This document shows, in pieces, positions 1 to 8,654 of a stretch of 64,000 bases of DNA. Within the stretch, counting starts at the first letter, position 1. Every line of letters starts with the position of its first letter. The stretch covers positions 527,207 to 591,206 of the forward strand of contig CBFFRP010000199.1 in assembly GCA_965644295.1 (NCBI GenBank). The letters are read 5' to 3'. A program made the translations under genes and the position numbers. The notes beneath the pieces were generated by a model that was given only the letters and a program-made list of their open reading frames with translations, was not told the origin of the DNA and did no database searches. Origin of the DNA: Paraphysomonas bandaiensis. Its lineage: Eukaryota > Chrysophyceae.

Positions 1-1047
1 ATCACCAGAGTAAGTTTTCGGACAAAGGATGAGGACTCCGTTCGTCCAAATTTCTCGGCCGATATAGCAGTATACTTAAATTGTCCAGCTCGAGGAGGGG
101 AAATATATGTGCTCAAACTAACACACCATGCCAGTCGGATGTTCTGGTCGGAAGGGCTTGTTCATAGGACTGGGTCATCGGTACTGCAGGTTTTCAAGAA
201 GATTTTTGAAGGAGATGTGAAAAGGTACAAATTAGAAATGCATCATTACCATGCAGATGGAGCAGGGGAGCTAATATGTGATGAGCTGCGACAATATCTT
301 AGGTCACAGGGTTGCTATCAACATACGTGGAGCTCTACGGACTCTCCTGAGATGAACGCGATTGAGGAGCGGAAATTCAGGACCTGTGGTGAGATGACAT
401 TAGCGATGCTGATTCAGTCAGGATTGCCTTCACAGTTTTGGCTAGATGCCTACATGGCAGCCAGGTACATATTAATTCGATTGCCTACAAAGACAGCGAA
501 GGGGTATATGTCCCCTCTTGAATTTTTGACTGGTGAGGCTCCCAACCTGAAATATCTCAGAGTATGGGGGTGTCGTGCGTATGTCCTCACTACAAAGGCG
601 GATCGACGGAAAGACTGGGACGACAAGGCCCTTATCGGATATCTGATAGGATATTCAGATGAAAAGGTAGGATATGATGTATATCTACCTGCGACTGATA
701 GGGTCGTCACGTCGGTACATGTATTAACTGATGAGTCCATACCGTCACGCTCGGAGAGCTATTTCGCTGAGATAGATGCTCTTCGAGTGAAGGAGGCCGA
801 GAGACCGAAAATTGTGTCTGACTATGCGGGCTTAGAAGGTACATATCATATTGATGATGAGGATGGTCTTCTCTACAAGACCACGAGAGTAGTAGAACGA
901 AAGGGGGTAATAGTAGCCTATCGATCTCTGGTAACTGCAGGTCGGAAGCATATCGAGCACCGGGTGCCGATTCACGTCGAGGACGTAGTGCGAATGACTG
1001 CAGAAACTCCCGGGAATACCGGATATATAGGAAAGGGGACGCCCTGA
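1..1047 (+). CDS. copia integrase region, 5'-partial
   Basis: The frame is open from base 1, so the protein begins upstream of the window. It carries a copia-type integrase core: an Asp in ADIAVYLNCPA, a second in HADGAGE, and the Glu segment EMNAIEERKFRT, which corresponds to the usual NGVAERKNRT. Downstream PLEFLTGEAPNLKYLRVWGC matches the copia segment after the core. The frame stops at 1047, and the reverse transcriptase starts six bases later in another frame. Known copia elements usually encode one polyprotein, so the split is either a frameshift mutation or an unusual two-ORF layout. Confidence 0.88.
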   Translation: MTRVSFRTKDEDSVRPNFSADIAVYLNCPARGGEIYVLKLTHHASRMFWSEGLVHRTGSSVLQVFKKIFEGDVKRYKLEMHHYHADGAGELICDELRQYLRSQGCYQHTWSSTDSPEMNAIEERKFRTCGEMTLAMLIQSGLPSQFWLDAYMAARYILIRLPTKTAKGYMSPLEFLTGEAPNLKYLRVWGCRAYVLTTKADRRKDWDDKALIGYLIGYSDEKVGYDVYLPATDRVVTSVHVLTDESIPSRSESYFAEIDALRVKEAERPKIVSDYAGLEGTYHIDDEDGLLYKTTRVVERKGVIVAYRSLVTAGRKHIEHRVPIHVEDVVRMTAETPGNTGYIGKGTP

Positions 1048-1052
1048 GTACT

Positions 1053-3014
1053 ATGCCAGCCAGGGTGCTGGACCAGGGAAGACCTGGAGGGTTACAGGAG
1101 AGTCCTGACCCAACCTGTCAGGAGACAGCTGTGAGGTTGCAGACCTCTGAAGACTATGAGTCTGGGGTTGTGAGCGGGGCTCCTCCCACAACGCACGATG
1201 TGCGTGCTCAGGATGAGCAAGGTACGGGTTCTTATATACCTCGTCGACCGATTGAACTAGATGGTGATGGTCGGGTCCGACGCAAACGGCTGCAGCGGAG
1301 ACTGGCAAACGCGTCAGTTTTAGGAGAGATTAATATGGTTGAAGTACCGGATGCGCATAATATTGATCTTAACCATGCAGAGACAGAAGATATCAAGATA
1401 CCAAATTCATATGCCGAGGCAGAGAGATCTCCACAGTATCAACAATGGAGAAAAGCTCGAATGGTGGAGAAGACATCATTGCTGAAAAGACGTGTCTTGA
1501 AGATCGTGAAAATTCCAAGCGGAGTGAAATTAGTTAGAGCGAAATATGTGCATACGGTGAAGCGAGACATACTAGGGAATATAGTAAAGTACAAGGCTCG
1601 GCTAGTGGCATTAGGAAATCTCCAAGAGAAGAAGGAGGAGGAGCCGTCCACTTTCGCTCCAGTGGTTAAGGGTATAACCATTAGACTAGTGTTAGCGATT
1701 GCGTTTATGTTACAGATGCATGTGCATCAATTAGATGTATCATCCGCATTTTGCTATGCAGATCTGGAGGATGACGTGTATATGGCACCTCCACCAGATG
1801 AGGAATTACTAGCTGGATGGTGTTTTCAACTAATCAAGGCATTGTATGGACTGCGATCTTCACCGCGACAGTGGAATAAACATATTGACAAGTTTATTAA
1901 ATCATTGCATTTTACTCCGTGTATTTTGGATACGTGTTTGTATATGCGATGGAGTAACGGAAAACTGCATTTATTATTGATATATGTTGATGATATCATA
2001 ATTGCATCCGCTGATCTGACTTACTTGGAAAGCGTAAAGCGTAGGTTCTGTGAAACATTCGAGATGCATGATCTGGGAGTGTGTAAGCGATTTCTGAACA
2101 TCAGGATAACCAGAGGAGAAAATTGGTATATGTTAGATCAATCTGAGTATGCTAAGAATATTATCAAGAAATTCAGCTCAGTTATGGGAAAGAGTAGTAA
2201 GAATAAGGAGGCCCCACTACCTACTAATGTTCAGGATCTGTTGGCAGAGGAACGTGAACTTACGGAGGAGCAGAAGCAGTGGGTTGACTCATTTCCGTAT
2301 CGGCAAATTATTGGAGCAGTGTTGTATCTAGCAATGCATACTAGACCTGATCTGGCTTATGCAGTGGGGTTATTGTCTCGATTTAGTAGTTGTCCGACAT
2401 ATGCATCGTGCAAACTGGCGATTCACTTATTGAAATATTTGCGTGGAACAATTGATGAGGGCATCAGATTCAGTGGGAGTGAGTTCGACTTACATGTGTT
2501 CAGTGATTCAGATTGGGCTGGTGATAGACTGACTCGGCGATCGACAACAGGATACATTGTGTTCTTATGTGCAGGCGCATTGGCCTGGCAGTCTAAACTA
2601 CAGACCACAGTTGCAACTTCGAGCATGGAATCTGAATATATGGCGGAGTATGCGGCTATGCAAGAACTGGTGTGGCTTCGGGGGGTGTTCAAGGAGCTCG
2701 GGCTCTTAGTTGCGAAGCCGACTCCATTCTTTATGGATAGCAAGAGTGCGAAAGATCTCTCCGAGAATCCTGTGTATCATAAGAGGTCGAAGCATATAGA
2801 CATCAAGTATCACTGGGTGAGAGAGCATGTAAATGGAAAATTTCCTACGGCAAAGTTGATTCATGTGTCGACGGATGATATGGCGGCTGATATTTTCACG
2901 AAGGCATTGTCAACGAAACTTTTCAGTCGTCATGAGAAAACTATTACCGGGGTTAAGAGAAGTGTGTCAACCAGAGTTGAGGAGCAGCAGAAGAAGCGAC
3001 CCCGAAGAGGTTAA
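1053..3014 (+). CDS. copia reverse transcriptase-RNase H
   Basis: A 653-residue product copies element RNA into DNA. It opens with about 90 variable linker residues. The RT follows with VKYKARLVALGN, HQLDVSSAFCYADL, KALYGLRSSPRQW and the catalytic LIYVDDIIIAS. RNase H follows with FSDSDWAGDRLTRRSTTGY, WQSKLQTTVATSS and MESEYMAEY. These are the hallmark copia blocks, and the frame has no internal stop. The N-terminal ATG at 1053 may be incidental: the natural product is probably continuous with the integrase frame just upstream. Confidence 0.92.
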   Translation: MPARVLDQGRPGGLQESPDPTCQETAVRLQTSEDYESGVVSGAPPTTHDVRAQDEQGTGSYIPRRPIELDGDGRVRRKRLQRRLANASVLGEINMVEVPDAHNIDLNHAETEDIKIPNSYAEAERSPQYQQWRKARMVEKTSLLKRRVLKIVKIPSGVKLVRAKYVHTVKRDILGNIVKYKARLVALGNLQEKKEEEPSTFAPVVKGITIRLVLAIAFMLQMHVHQLDVSSAFCYADLEDDVYMAPPPDEELLAGWCFQLIKALYGLRSSPRQWNKHIDKFIKSLHFTPCILDTCLYMRWSNGKLHLLLIYVDDIIIASADLTYLESVKRRFCETFEMHDLGVCKRFLNIRITRGENWYMLDQSEYAKNIIKKFSSVMGKSSKNKEAPLPTNVQDLLAEERELTEEQKQWVDSFPYRQIIGAVLYLAMHTRPDLAYAVGLLSRFSSCPTYASCKLAIHLLKYLRGTIDEGIRFSGSEFDLHVFSDSDWAGDRLTRRSTTGYIVFLCAGALAWQSKLQTTVATSSMESEYMAEYAAMQELVWLRGVFKELGLLVAKPTPFFMDSKSAKDLSENPVYHKRSKHIDIKYHWVREHVNGKFPTAKLIHVSTDDMAADIFTKALSTKLFSRHEKTITGVKRSVSTRVEEQQKKRPRRG

Positions 3015-3187
3015 AGGTGTGTTTTAGTGGGTGAGAATCCCACATAACTATATATCTAGTTGACTGCTAGTTATATATGTATCTTGATAAGATTTCACAT
3101 CTATTTTACCTATGAGACTAGTTTATAGCATGAAGATCACTGTACTCATTGTTGTTTCGTATCACTGCATTCTACATTGAGTGGGAG

Positions 3188-3480
3188 TATTAGAATATGG
3201 ACTGTATCCTAGTATATTCAATGTGGTACTTGAAGACAATGTACGAGAATACAGTGAAGTATGGTGATGTGTAGATGCTGTTATGATATTGAGAAAACTG
3301 AAATAGTTTGCTCTTTCAAGATATGTTTAGTAGCGAAAGGTCTACAGAAGTAGTGATTTATGCATGGCACAAAACGAGCTTGTGTTGTTTAACACAATTT
3401 GTGTAAACGATATTAATAAATCTATCTAGTCTAACAACTTAATCTCTCTTTGATCTAAGTAAAATGAGCATTTCCCAACA
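3188..3480 (+). repeat. probable 3' LTR of the copia element
   Basis: A purine-rich GTGGGAG tract at 3181-3187 could be the polypurine tract, and CCCAACA at 3480 is a typical LTR end. The right edge is supported because R1-like sequence begins at once. The left edge is uncertain: it starts TATTAG rather than the usual TG, and the 5' LTR is not available for comparison. Confidence 0.5.
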
Positions 3481-3566
3481 CACGTTAGTTTCTCGGAGAA
3501 ATATTTCCGGTACTTATCTCCCATAACACCGCATAAAACGTGCGAGTCCGACTTTGTTGAGGGATG
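3481..3566 (-). repeat. dispersed repeat R1, fragment interrupted by copia
   Basis: On the minus strand this matches the first about 90 bases of the R1 copies at 26770 and 38483 (CTCAACAAAGTCGGACTCGC, later GGAAACTAACGTG). The match begins abruptly where the LTR ends. Confidence 0.7.
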
Positions 3567-4264
3567 TAATTACTAGTGATACATACACATGCATGCGTTT
3601 GCTGCAAATTAACGACAAATCTTGATATATGCTAAATTTCACCTAATCTTATAGTTCATTACAGTACACCATCTAGTTCTCATTATTGCTTGCGCATGTA
3701 ACAGAAAAGCAATAACTGTACCCCAATGAATGAACTGATTATTACTCAACAGACCAATAGTACTCCAGCTACACACTCTACTACTCTAGTCTCTAGTACC
3801 AATACTTATTACCTGACACTAGCCGGGAGTCTCTGGAGCTTAAAGCCATTTCTGATACATTATTTCTCTTTTTACCACGACTGAGAGCATTGCTCAGTAA
3901 GTCGAGCATATCCACTACCTCACCTGCATGGTCTTCTTTTTCCATTTCAAACACGGTTTCATGCTGTAAATCAGCACATGAATCAACGACGTACTCGGAC
4001 TGAACTTTCACTGCGCATTTCAAATGCTTTTCTCCCCTCCAATACTAATAGGCATACTGCTTGCTTGCGTCGTCTTCAATAACCTCGAGACATACACTCT
4101 CCGCTTTTCTACAGGTCACGGGAACCCACTTGTCACGCTCATTTTGTCGATAATGAGGCATAAACCTTCACAATAGCTCTCCCGCATAGTGATGAAGCTT
4201 GCAATACGAACTCACAGTTAATAATGGCACGATTCACAGTGTATTCGCTCTCTCAAATTCCTTC
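3567..4264. other. spacer; possible exon on the minus strand
   Basis: AT-rich spacer. On the minus strand, 4023-3793 is open for 76 codons, contains an acidic-then-basic segment (FEMEKEDHAGEVVDM, SRGKKRNN), and lacks an ATG at its start. It could be an exon of an unrecognised gene, but I found no partner exon or homology. Confidence 0.3.
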
Positions 4265-4425
4265 TGTGGGAATAAGTCGATCCAGCGGAATATGTCGATC
4301 CAGCAAAAAAATCGACCTTTTTTCGTTATTTCTCTGAAATATATTCGTCAAAAAACAGCATGCATCAAAAAAACCTGGATTTTTTTGCTGGATCGACATA
4401 TTCTGCTGGATCTTATATTCCCACA
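4265..4425. mobile_element. 161-bp foldback/MITE-like element
   Basis: Inverted arms of about 48 bp begin TGTGGGAATAAG on the left and, read from the right end, TGTGGGAATATAAG. Each arm holds two GATCCAGC motifs and an AATATGTCGATCCAGC segment followed by a run of A. The arms enclose about 60 AT-rich bases without coding potential. No clear target-site duplication is visible, so the superfamily is undetermined. Confidence 0.75.
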
Positions 4426-4605
4426 CACAGAATTGTTGCCTTATTGGAATTCCAAGACATCACTATCTAAGTGCGTGGCATTCGCTACTTCAAAATTGAA
4501 GTTGCGGTTTCTGCAGCACGACATCAAGATTTCAGCTGGATGATGGTATCTTGTTCCCTCAAACCATCCCTATCTGCTTCTTGGAGTTCCAAAACGCTGT
4601 TCACA

Positions 4606-5116
4606 TACCAGTGCCTGCCCATACTTCAATGTTCTGTTCGACGTCACACTTTAGTCAGCCGCATTTGCGATTACTACACAATCACAACTTCACTGCAATC
4701 AAGTCAGAGTTATCATCACGACTAAGATTCGTGTCCTCACAGTGAGTGTTGCCTGGAGTGACACTTCTTTATTGGCATGCTCCATTTCTGATTGGCTTCT
4801 GCGGTATATTTTTTTGGACAAGACGATGAAAAACGACGCTTTTGTTCTCGTTAGCGCGAAGGGCATCCCAGTAGAGCTCATAGAACTCCCATCCATACAC
4901 TCGTATCCAGAATATACTCCAGAGCGCAAGTAAAACTCCCTTGCCTGACAATCCTGGAGTTTTACTTGCGCTCTGGAGCTTGAGGAAGATTTTACTCCCT
5001 TGCCTGACGATCCTGCAGAGTGTTCGATCATGGAAGACCGCAGTCCTGATCCCTTCTATCAGACATTGCATGCTCTTACTTGTCCAGATACACTGGATGA
5101 AATGATTCGTTACTAA
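4606..5116 (+). CDS. tentative multi-exon gene, unknown function
   Basis: Not recognised. Three stretches join in phase through plausible introns. The first ends RLRFVSS at a strong donor (CA/GTGAGT at 4741). The next starts after a pyrimidine-rich acceptor at about 4852 and reads AKGIPVELIELPSIHSYPEY. A 30-nt gap starting GTAAAACTCC may be removed near 4931-4960, giving an acidic tail (LELEEDFTPLPDDPAEC, then SPDPFYQTLHALTCPD) that stops at 5116. The 5' end is not resolved, and an intron near 4536-4605 is possible. The inverted repeat at 4918-4977 lies across one junction, so the region may instead be a rearranged relic. Confidence 0.35.
4918..4977. repeat. perfect 22-bp inverted repeat (hairpin)
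   Basis: The left arm 4918-4939 starts TCCAGAGCGCAAG and the right arm 4956-4977 is its exact reverse complement, with a 16-base loop. The loop-proximal sequence CTCCCTTGCCTGACAATCCT is repeated with one change at about 4994-5013, so an inverted plus direct duplication of a short segment has occurred. Confidence 0.9.
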
Positions 5117-5132
5117 TATTCGCCGCAAGGGA

Positions 5133-5339
5133 ATGGATACTTTAAACGAGCAGCAGCATGTGGCAGCTCGAACAGCCGAACTGGAGACATCACGGTATCA
5201 TGACCAGCTCACTGAAACCAATTCATTTCCGTCGGCTGACTTAACACTGCTTCCTGCATCGTTTGTTTCTACTTATTTAGTAATATTTTTTGCTATCTGT
5301 TCCTTAGTCTTAGTTTGTTTCATTTTTACCATTAACTAA
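5133..5339 (+). CDS. small ORF with C-terminal hydrophobic helix, tentative
   Basis: Sixty-eight codons from an ATG. The N-terminal half is polar and helix-like (NEQQHVAARTAELETSRYHD), and the last 27 residues are strongly hydrophobic (STYLVIFFAICSLVLVCF), which would suit a tail-anchored membrane protein. It lies 16 bases after the stop of the tentative upstream gene and could be its last exon, but I could not find an in-phase junction. No family is recognised. Confidence 0.3.
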   Translation: MDTLNEQQHVAARTAELETSRYHDQLTETNSFPSADLTLLPASFVSTYLVIFFAICSLVLVCFIFTIN

Positions 5340-5893
5340 CATTCGATACAACGTAACTTTTACTTACATAACCTTTCGACACTTAGTAACACTTACTTCT
5401 ATTCACACTTAGTAACAACTTAGTAACACTTACTTAGTAACACTTACTTCTATTCACACTTAGTAACAACTTAGTAACACCATATATATAATATTCATAT
5501 AAATATCTCCTTTATAAGGATATAGTTTTACAAAGTAGTTGCAGCGATAAGCATCTCACTCACAAAGACTATGATAATAGTCACCTTCAGTAGGATAAAA
5601 ACAACACCTGATAAATATTACAATATTACTATAGGCGAAACGGAGAATATATACTTGAAACACATCGATAGTATTATTACCACAAGTGAGATAAATATAT
5701 GTTCCCGTATATATAGCTATAGTAAATGAACACTGATGTGTCATAATATAGCCTATAGTGACAGCACGAAGCATGTTTAATGAGTCATATGCAATGTAAA
5801 TGAAAAACCACAAAAATGAAATAATAAGCGCAGGCGATTTATACGTAACATGAAAGAGAATTCAGTGATAACCAATATATACAAAAAAAAAGA
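5340..5893. other. AT-rich spacer with a 51-bp tandem repeat
   Basis: At 5381-5480 a unit of about 51 bp, built from ACTTAGTAAC and ACTTACTTCTATTCAC, is present about twice. Itself it holds shorter copies of CTTAGTAAC. Nothing else is evident apart from the probable 3' flank of the minus-strand gene ending at 5894. Confidence 0.7.
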
Positions 5894-6733
5894 TTAAAAC
5901 CCTTCAACGTCAAAGCTGTCTAGATATGTATCTGCCATGTTGTCATCAACACACAAATTATCCATAAGTTCTGCAGAACACGAGACTGTTCTATCAGACC
6001 ATGAATGGCGCCAAAGTGTTACTGGGTGCTTACGCGTTTGAAGGCGCCTTTTGATAGTGTCCCTTAGATCTACGCAGTCTAAAACATTAAGAACAACATC
6101 GAAAGACTCGCGGAACAAAGATCGATAATACAAAAATAGCGCTAGATCAATCACATCGCTCTTAGAACAGTATGATGAGACAAATTGAAGTGTATGACGG
6201 GCCTGAACAGCAGAGAATCTCTTCCCAGCAGCCTCAATATCCACTAGAGTTTCCCAGTCGCAAGAAAGAGCTTGGTTGTCTAGATCAACAAGGGACTCCA
6301 TTATCGTACGGAAGTCAGGCTCAAGTAAACCCTGACACGATAAATTCTTTTGTAATGAAATGGATCTCAAGCTAAGCAAGTCTGCGATATTCTTTCCCGC
6401 AGTCGTCTGCAGTATAATCGGTTCTGTCCCTTCAATCATTTCTGGGTTGAAATATGTTCTAGCAATATCGATTTGAATATCATGAGATGTAAATGTCCAC
6501 GATAGTGCGGATTGCAGTGGTATGTAAATAACATTCACCGATAAGTTGTCAGAAGTAAGTTCAATGTGCTCACTTCTAATACGAAGTTTCATACTTTCAG
6601 GCAGCGCAGTTGAAGCGCATATGGAGTTTACACGAACGAGATTGACTTCAAATACGGATACATCAGTAAGTGTTCCATTAAAATAAGAACTTTTACGTTC
6701 CGCAGAATCCCTCACAGAGATTGCTCCACCCAT
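5894..6733 (-). CDS. unknown 279-aa protein with N-myristoylation-type start
   Basis: Single-exon frame from ATG to stop. The protein begins MGGAIS, which fits the MGxxxS pattern for N-terminal myristoylation, so membrane attachment is possible. I see no signal peptide and no transmembrane helix. The first half looks beta-rich (KLRIRSEHIELTSDNLSVNVIYIP) and the second half helical. The C-terminus is acidic (DDNMADTYLDSFDVEGF). It is transcribed divergently from the Rab-like gene at 7250 across about 516 bp. I do not recognise the family. Confidence 0.7.
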   Translation of the reverse strand: MGGAISVRDSAERKSSYFNGTLTDVSVFEVNLVRVNSICASTALPESMKLRIRSEHIELTSDNLSVNVIYIPLQSALSWTFTSHDIQIDIARTYFNPEMIEGTEPIILQTTAGKNIADLLSLRSISLQKNLSCQGLLEPDFRTIMESLVDLDNQALSCDWETLVDIEAAGKRFSAVQARHTLQFVSSYCSKSDVIDLALFLYYRSLFRESFDVVLNVLDCVDLRDTIKRRLQTRKHPVTLWRHSWSDRTVSCSAELMDNLCVDDNMADTYLDSFDVEGF

Positions 6734-7249
6734 GATGATTATTATTACTCCTGATTACCTAATTATGAACTTATATCTTTGACATTATACCTTGTAAGCG
6801 AGTTCATCTACTACAACTACTAGCAAAGCTCAATGTTGATTAATTGAACCTTCAATACAGACATGTGTATGATTTATAGCTATGGTACGACTATTCTGGT
6901 GAAAAGGGCGCAGTGTTGCTATTCCCCAAAGAGATCGCTATCCTTCAGCAGTGTGATAGTGTGATGTCAGAGTGTTGAGCTGGAAATGCTATGGACGTAA
7001 ATATCCACATACAAATAAAATTTTCAAATGCTGTATTTTACGTATTTTCTACTACAGGACATCCATCTTCATAAATACATAGTATACAGTACTGCATTTT
7101 TATACAGTGCAGTACATCGCCTGTACCATCCTCCTTACAGTATCATCCTCCTTACAGGAAGCAACTTGCTTGAAGAAGTTTCTCAGATTAGTAATCAGTG
7201 CCATGATATCTGCACCTGCTACACCTCTTCGTAATCCGTTGTAAGAATC
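6734..7249. promoter_or_regulatory. shared 5' region of a divergent gene pair
   Basis: This interval separates the start codons of the MGGAIS protein (minus) and the Rab-like GTPase (plus). Two copies of a TATCATCCTCCTTACAG-like phrase occur around 7125-7160. No core promoter element can be assigned with confidence. Confidence 0.4.
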
Positions 7250-7828
7250 ATGGGGATTTCACCTTCTGGATACGTCATCCAGGACGAGGATTGGAATGAT
7301 ATCACGGAATATCATCGAAATCTATTTAAAATCACTTTAGTTGGAGATAAACAGGTCGGGAAAACTTCACTGCTTGAAAGAGTAATCGGACACGAGATTC
7401 CTGCAGAATATATTCCCACAGTAGGCGTTGATTTTAGAGTACACAGAATAGTTGTGGCATCAACCCCTCCTACAATAATTTCCCTGCAAATATGGGATAC
7501 TACTGGGAACGAAGCTTCTCGATCTATTGTGCAATCTTACACTAGAGGTTATGCAATTATTCTAGTGTTTGATGTTAGTAACAAAAACTCCTTTGACAAT
7601 GTTAAGTCGTGGGCGGAACTGGCAAGTATTGATGGAAACTGTGGGCCGCCGGCAGTTCTTGTGGGCAACAAATGTGACTTGCATGATAACAGAGCTGTGA
7701 CAGTCACGATGGGAGAAGAGATGGCGAGAGAGCTTGGAATTAGACGTTATATTGATGTTAGCGCTAAGGCAAATATTCGGGTGGATGATGCATTTGCAAC
7801 ACTCCTCGCAGACCGCAGCCTGATTTAA
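7250..7828 (+). CDS. Rab-family small GTPase lacking a prenylation motif
   Basis: A 192-residue G domain after a 25-residue N-terminal extension. G1 is GDKQVGKTS, G2 the Thr in EYIPTVGVDF, G3 WDTTGNE, G4 NKCD and G5 SAK. Rab proteins cycle between GDP and GTP to direct vesicle traffic. Two features are odd. G3 departs from WDTAGQE, so the catalytic Gln is Asn. The protein ends LADRSLI, with no C-terminal cysteine for geranylgeranylation. The N-terminus MGISPS fits N-myristoylation, as in plant ARA6-type Rabs (known biology), so lipidation may have moved to the N-terminus (inference). A missed 3' exon carrying cysteines is the main alternative. Confidence 0.88.
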   Translation: MGISPSGYVIQDEDWNDITEYHRNLFKITLVGDKQVGKTSLLERVIGHEIPAEYIPTVGVDFRVHRIVVASTPPTIISLQIWDTTGNEASRSIVQSYTRGYAIILVFDVSNKNSFDNVKSWAELASIDGNCGPPAVLVGNKCDLHDNRAVTVTMGEEMARELGIRRYIDVSAKANIRVDDAFATLLADRSLI

Positions 7829-8646
7829 ATCTAATGTTTGCATTGTTATTTCGTGACTAAAGAGCAAGTGCTTTTTATACCAATAACGCCACAGGTAAGC
7901 TGTATATGTCTAATAAGTGCGCTAGAGAGTGTGACGTATATGAGATAATTTTATTACACATTTAAGGCATTCGCCACATAACCATATATCCACTATAGCA
8001 GCTGTAGTCAATAATTAGGTACAAATGTAAATAATCTGATGGACTCTTTCTGATGTACTGTTGGATCTTGTCAAATGCAGTGGAAATCTGTACTACACGC
8101 TTAGTATAGAGAAACTTATTTAGCGAATATTTAGAATAATTGTGATGACCATAATCACCAGATATTGTCTGAGTCTCTCAGATAATTTTATCATCTAAGG
8201 AAGCAATCACCATGACGATTATTCACCTCCAACTCATTTTGAAGGGATATGTTTTGATCTATTATTGGACCTAGTCATTTGGTGTAATTTCTTAGTCATA
8301 CCAAAAATAGTGTGAAAACCTACTAGTCAACGGGTTGAAAATCTGGTCACTAAATAATTCATATTTTCAATCCACAATCTCTCGGTTGACTAAGGTGACT
8401 AGATGTTTATGGAGTTTACCTCTCCATCAATTAATGGAAGCAAATACTGAATTATTTATTACTTTGGCTAGGGTTTTACACCAAAAATAGTATGACTTGG
8501 AAATTCAACCATTTGACGAGGTTGAATAATATATCTCATACTGTTCACAAGTTGCAGTCTGACTTCCAATCATCATAAGTATAAGTCATGGGTACATAAT
8601 TTGCGCATTTAGTACAGTAGTACTATTCTCGCACATGTATAACATA
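7829..8646. other. AT-rich spacer
   Basis: No coding signal. The phrase CCAAAAATAGT occurs twice (about 8301 and 8481) together with GTTGAATA/GGTTGAAAAT-like pieces, suggesting an old, decayed repeat. Confidence 0.5.
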
Positions 8647-8654
8647 ATCCAAAG

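Larger units (their letters stand above)
1..3480 (+). mobile_element. Ty1/copia LTR retrotransposon, 3' part
   Basis: Integrase, reverse transcriptase and RNase H follow in the copia order, then a probable 3' LTR. The 5' LTR, gag and protease lie off the left edge. The right end, finishing in CCCAACA at 3480, abuts sequence that matches the interior of dispersed repeat R1, so the element is nested in R1. The pol region is split into two reading frames, so this copy may be inactive. Confidence 0.9.

Noticed and set aside
5381-5480. A possible CRISPR-like repeat array
   Set aside because: Only about two units of 51 bp, no unique spacers, and a eukaryotic context; it is an ordinary tandem duplication.
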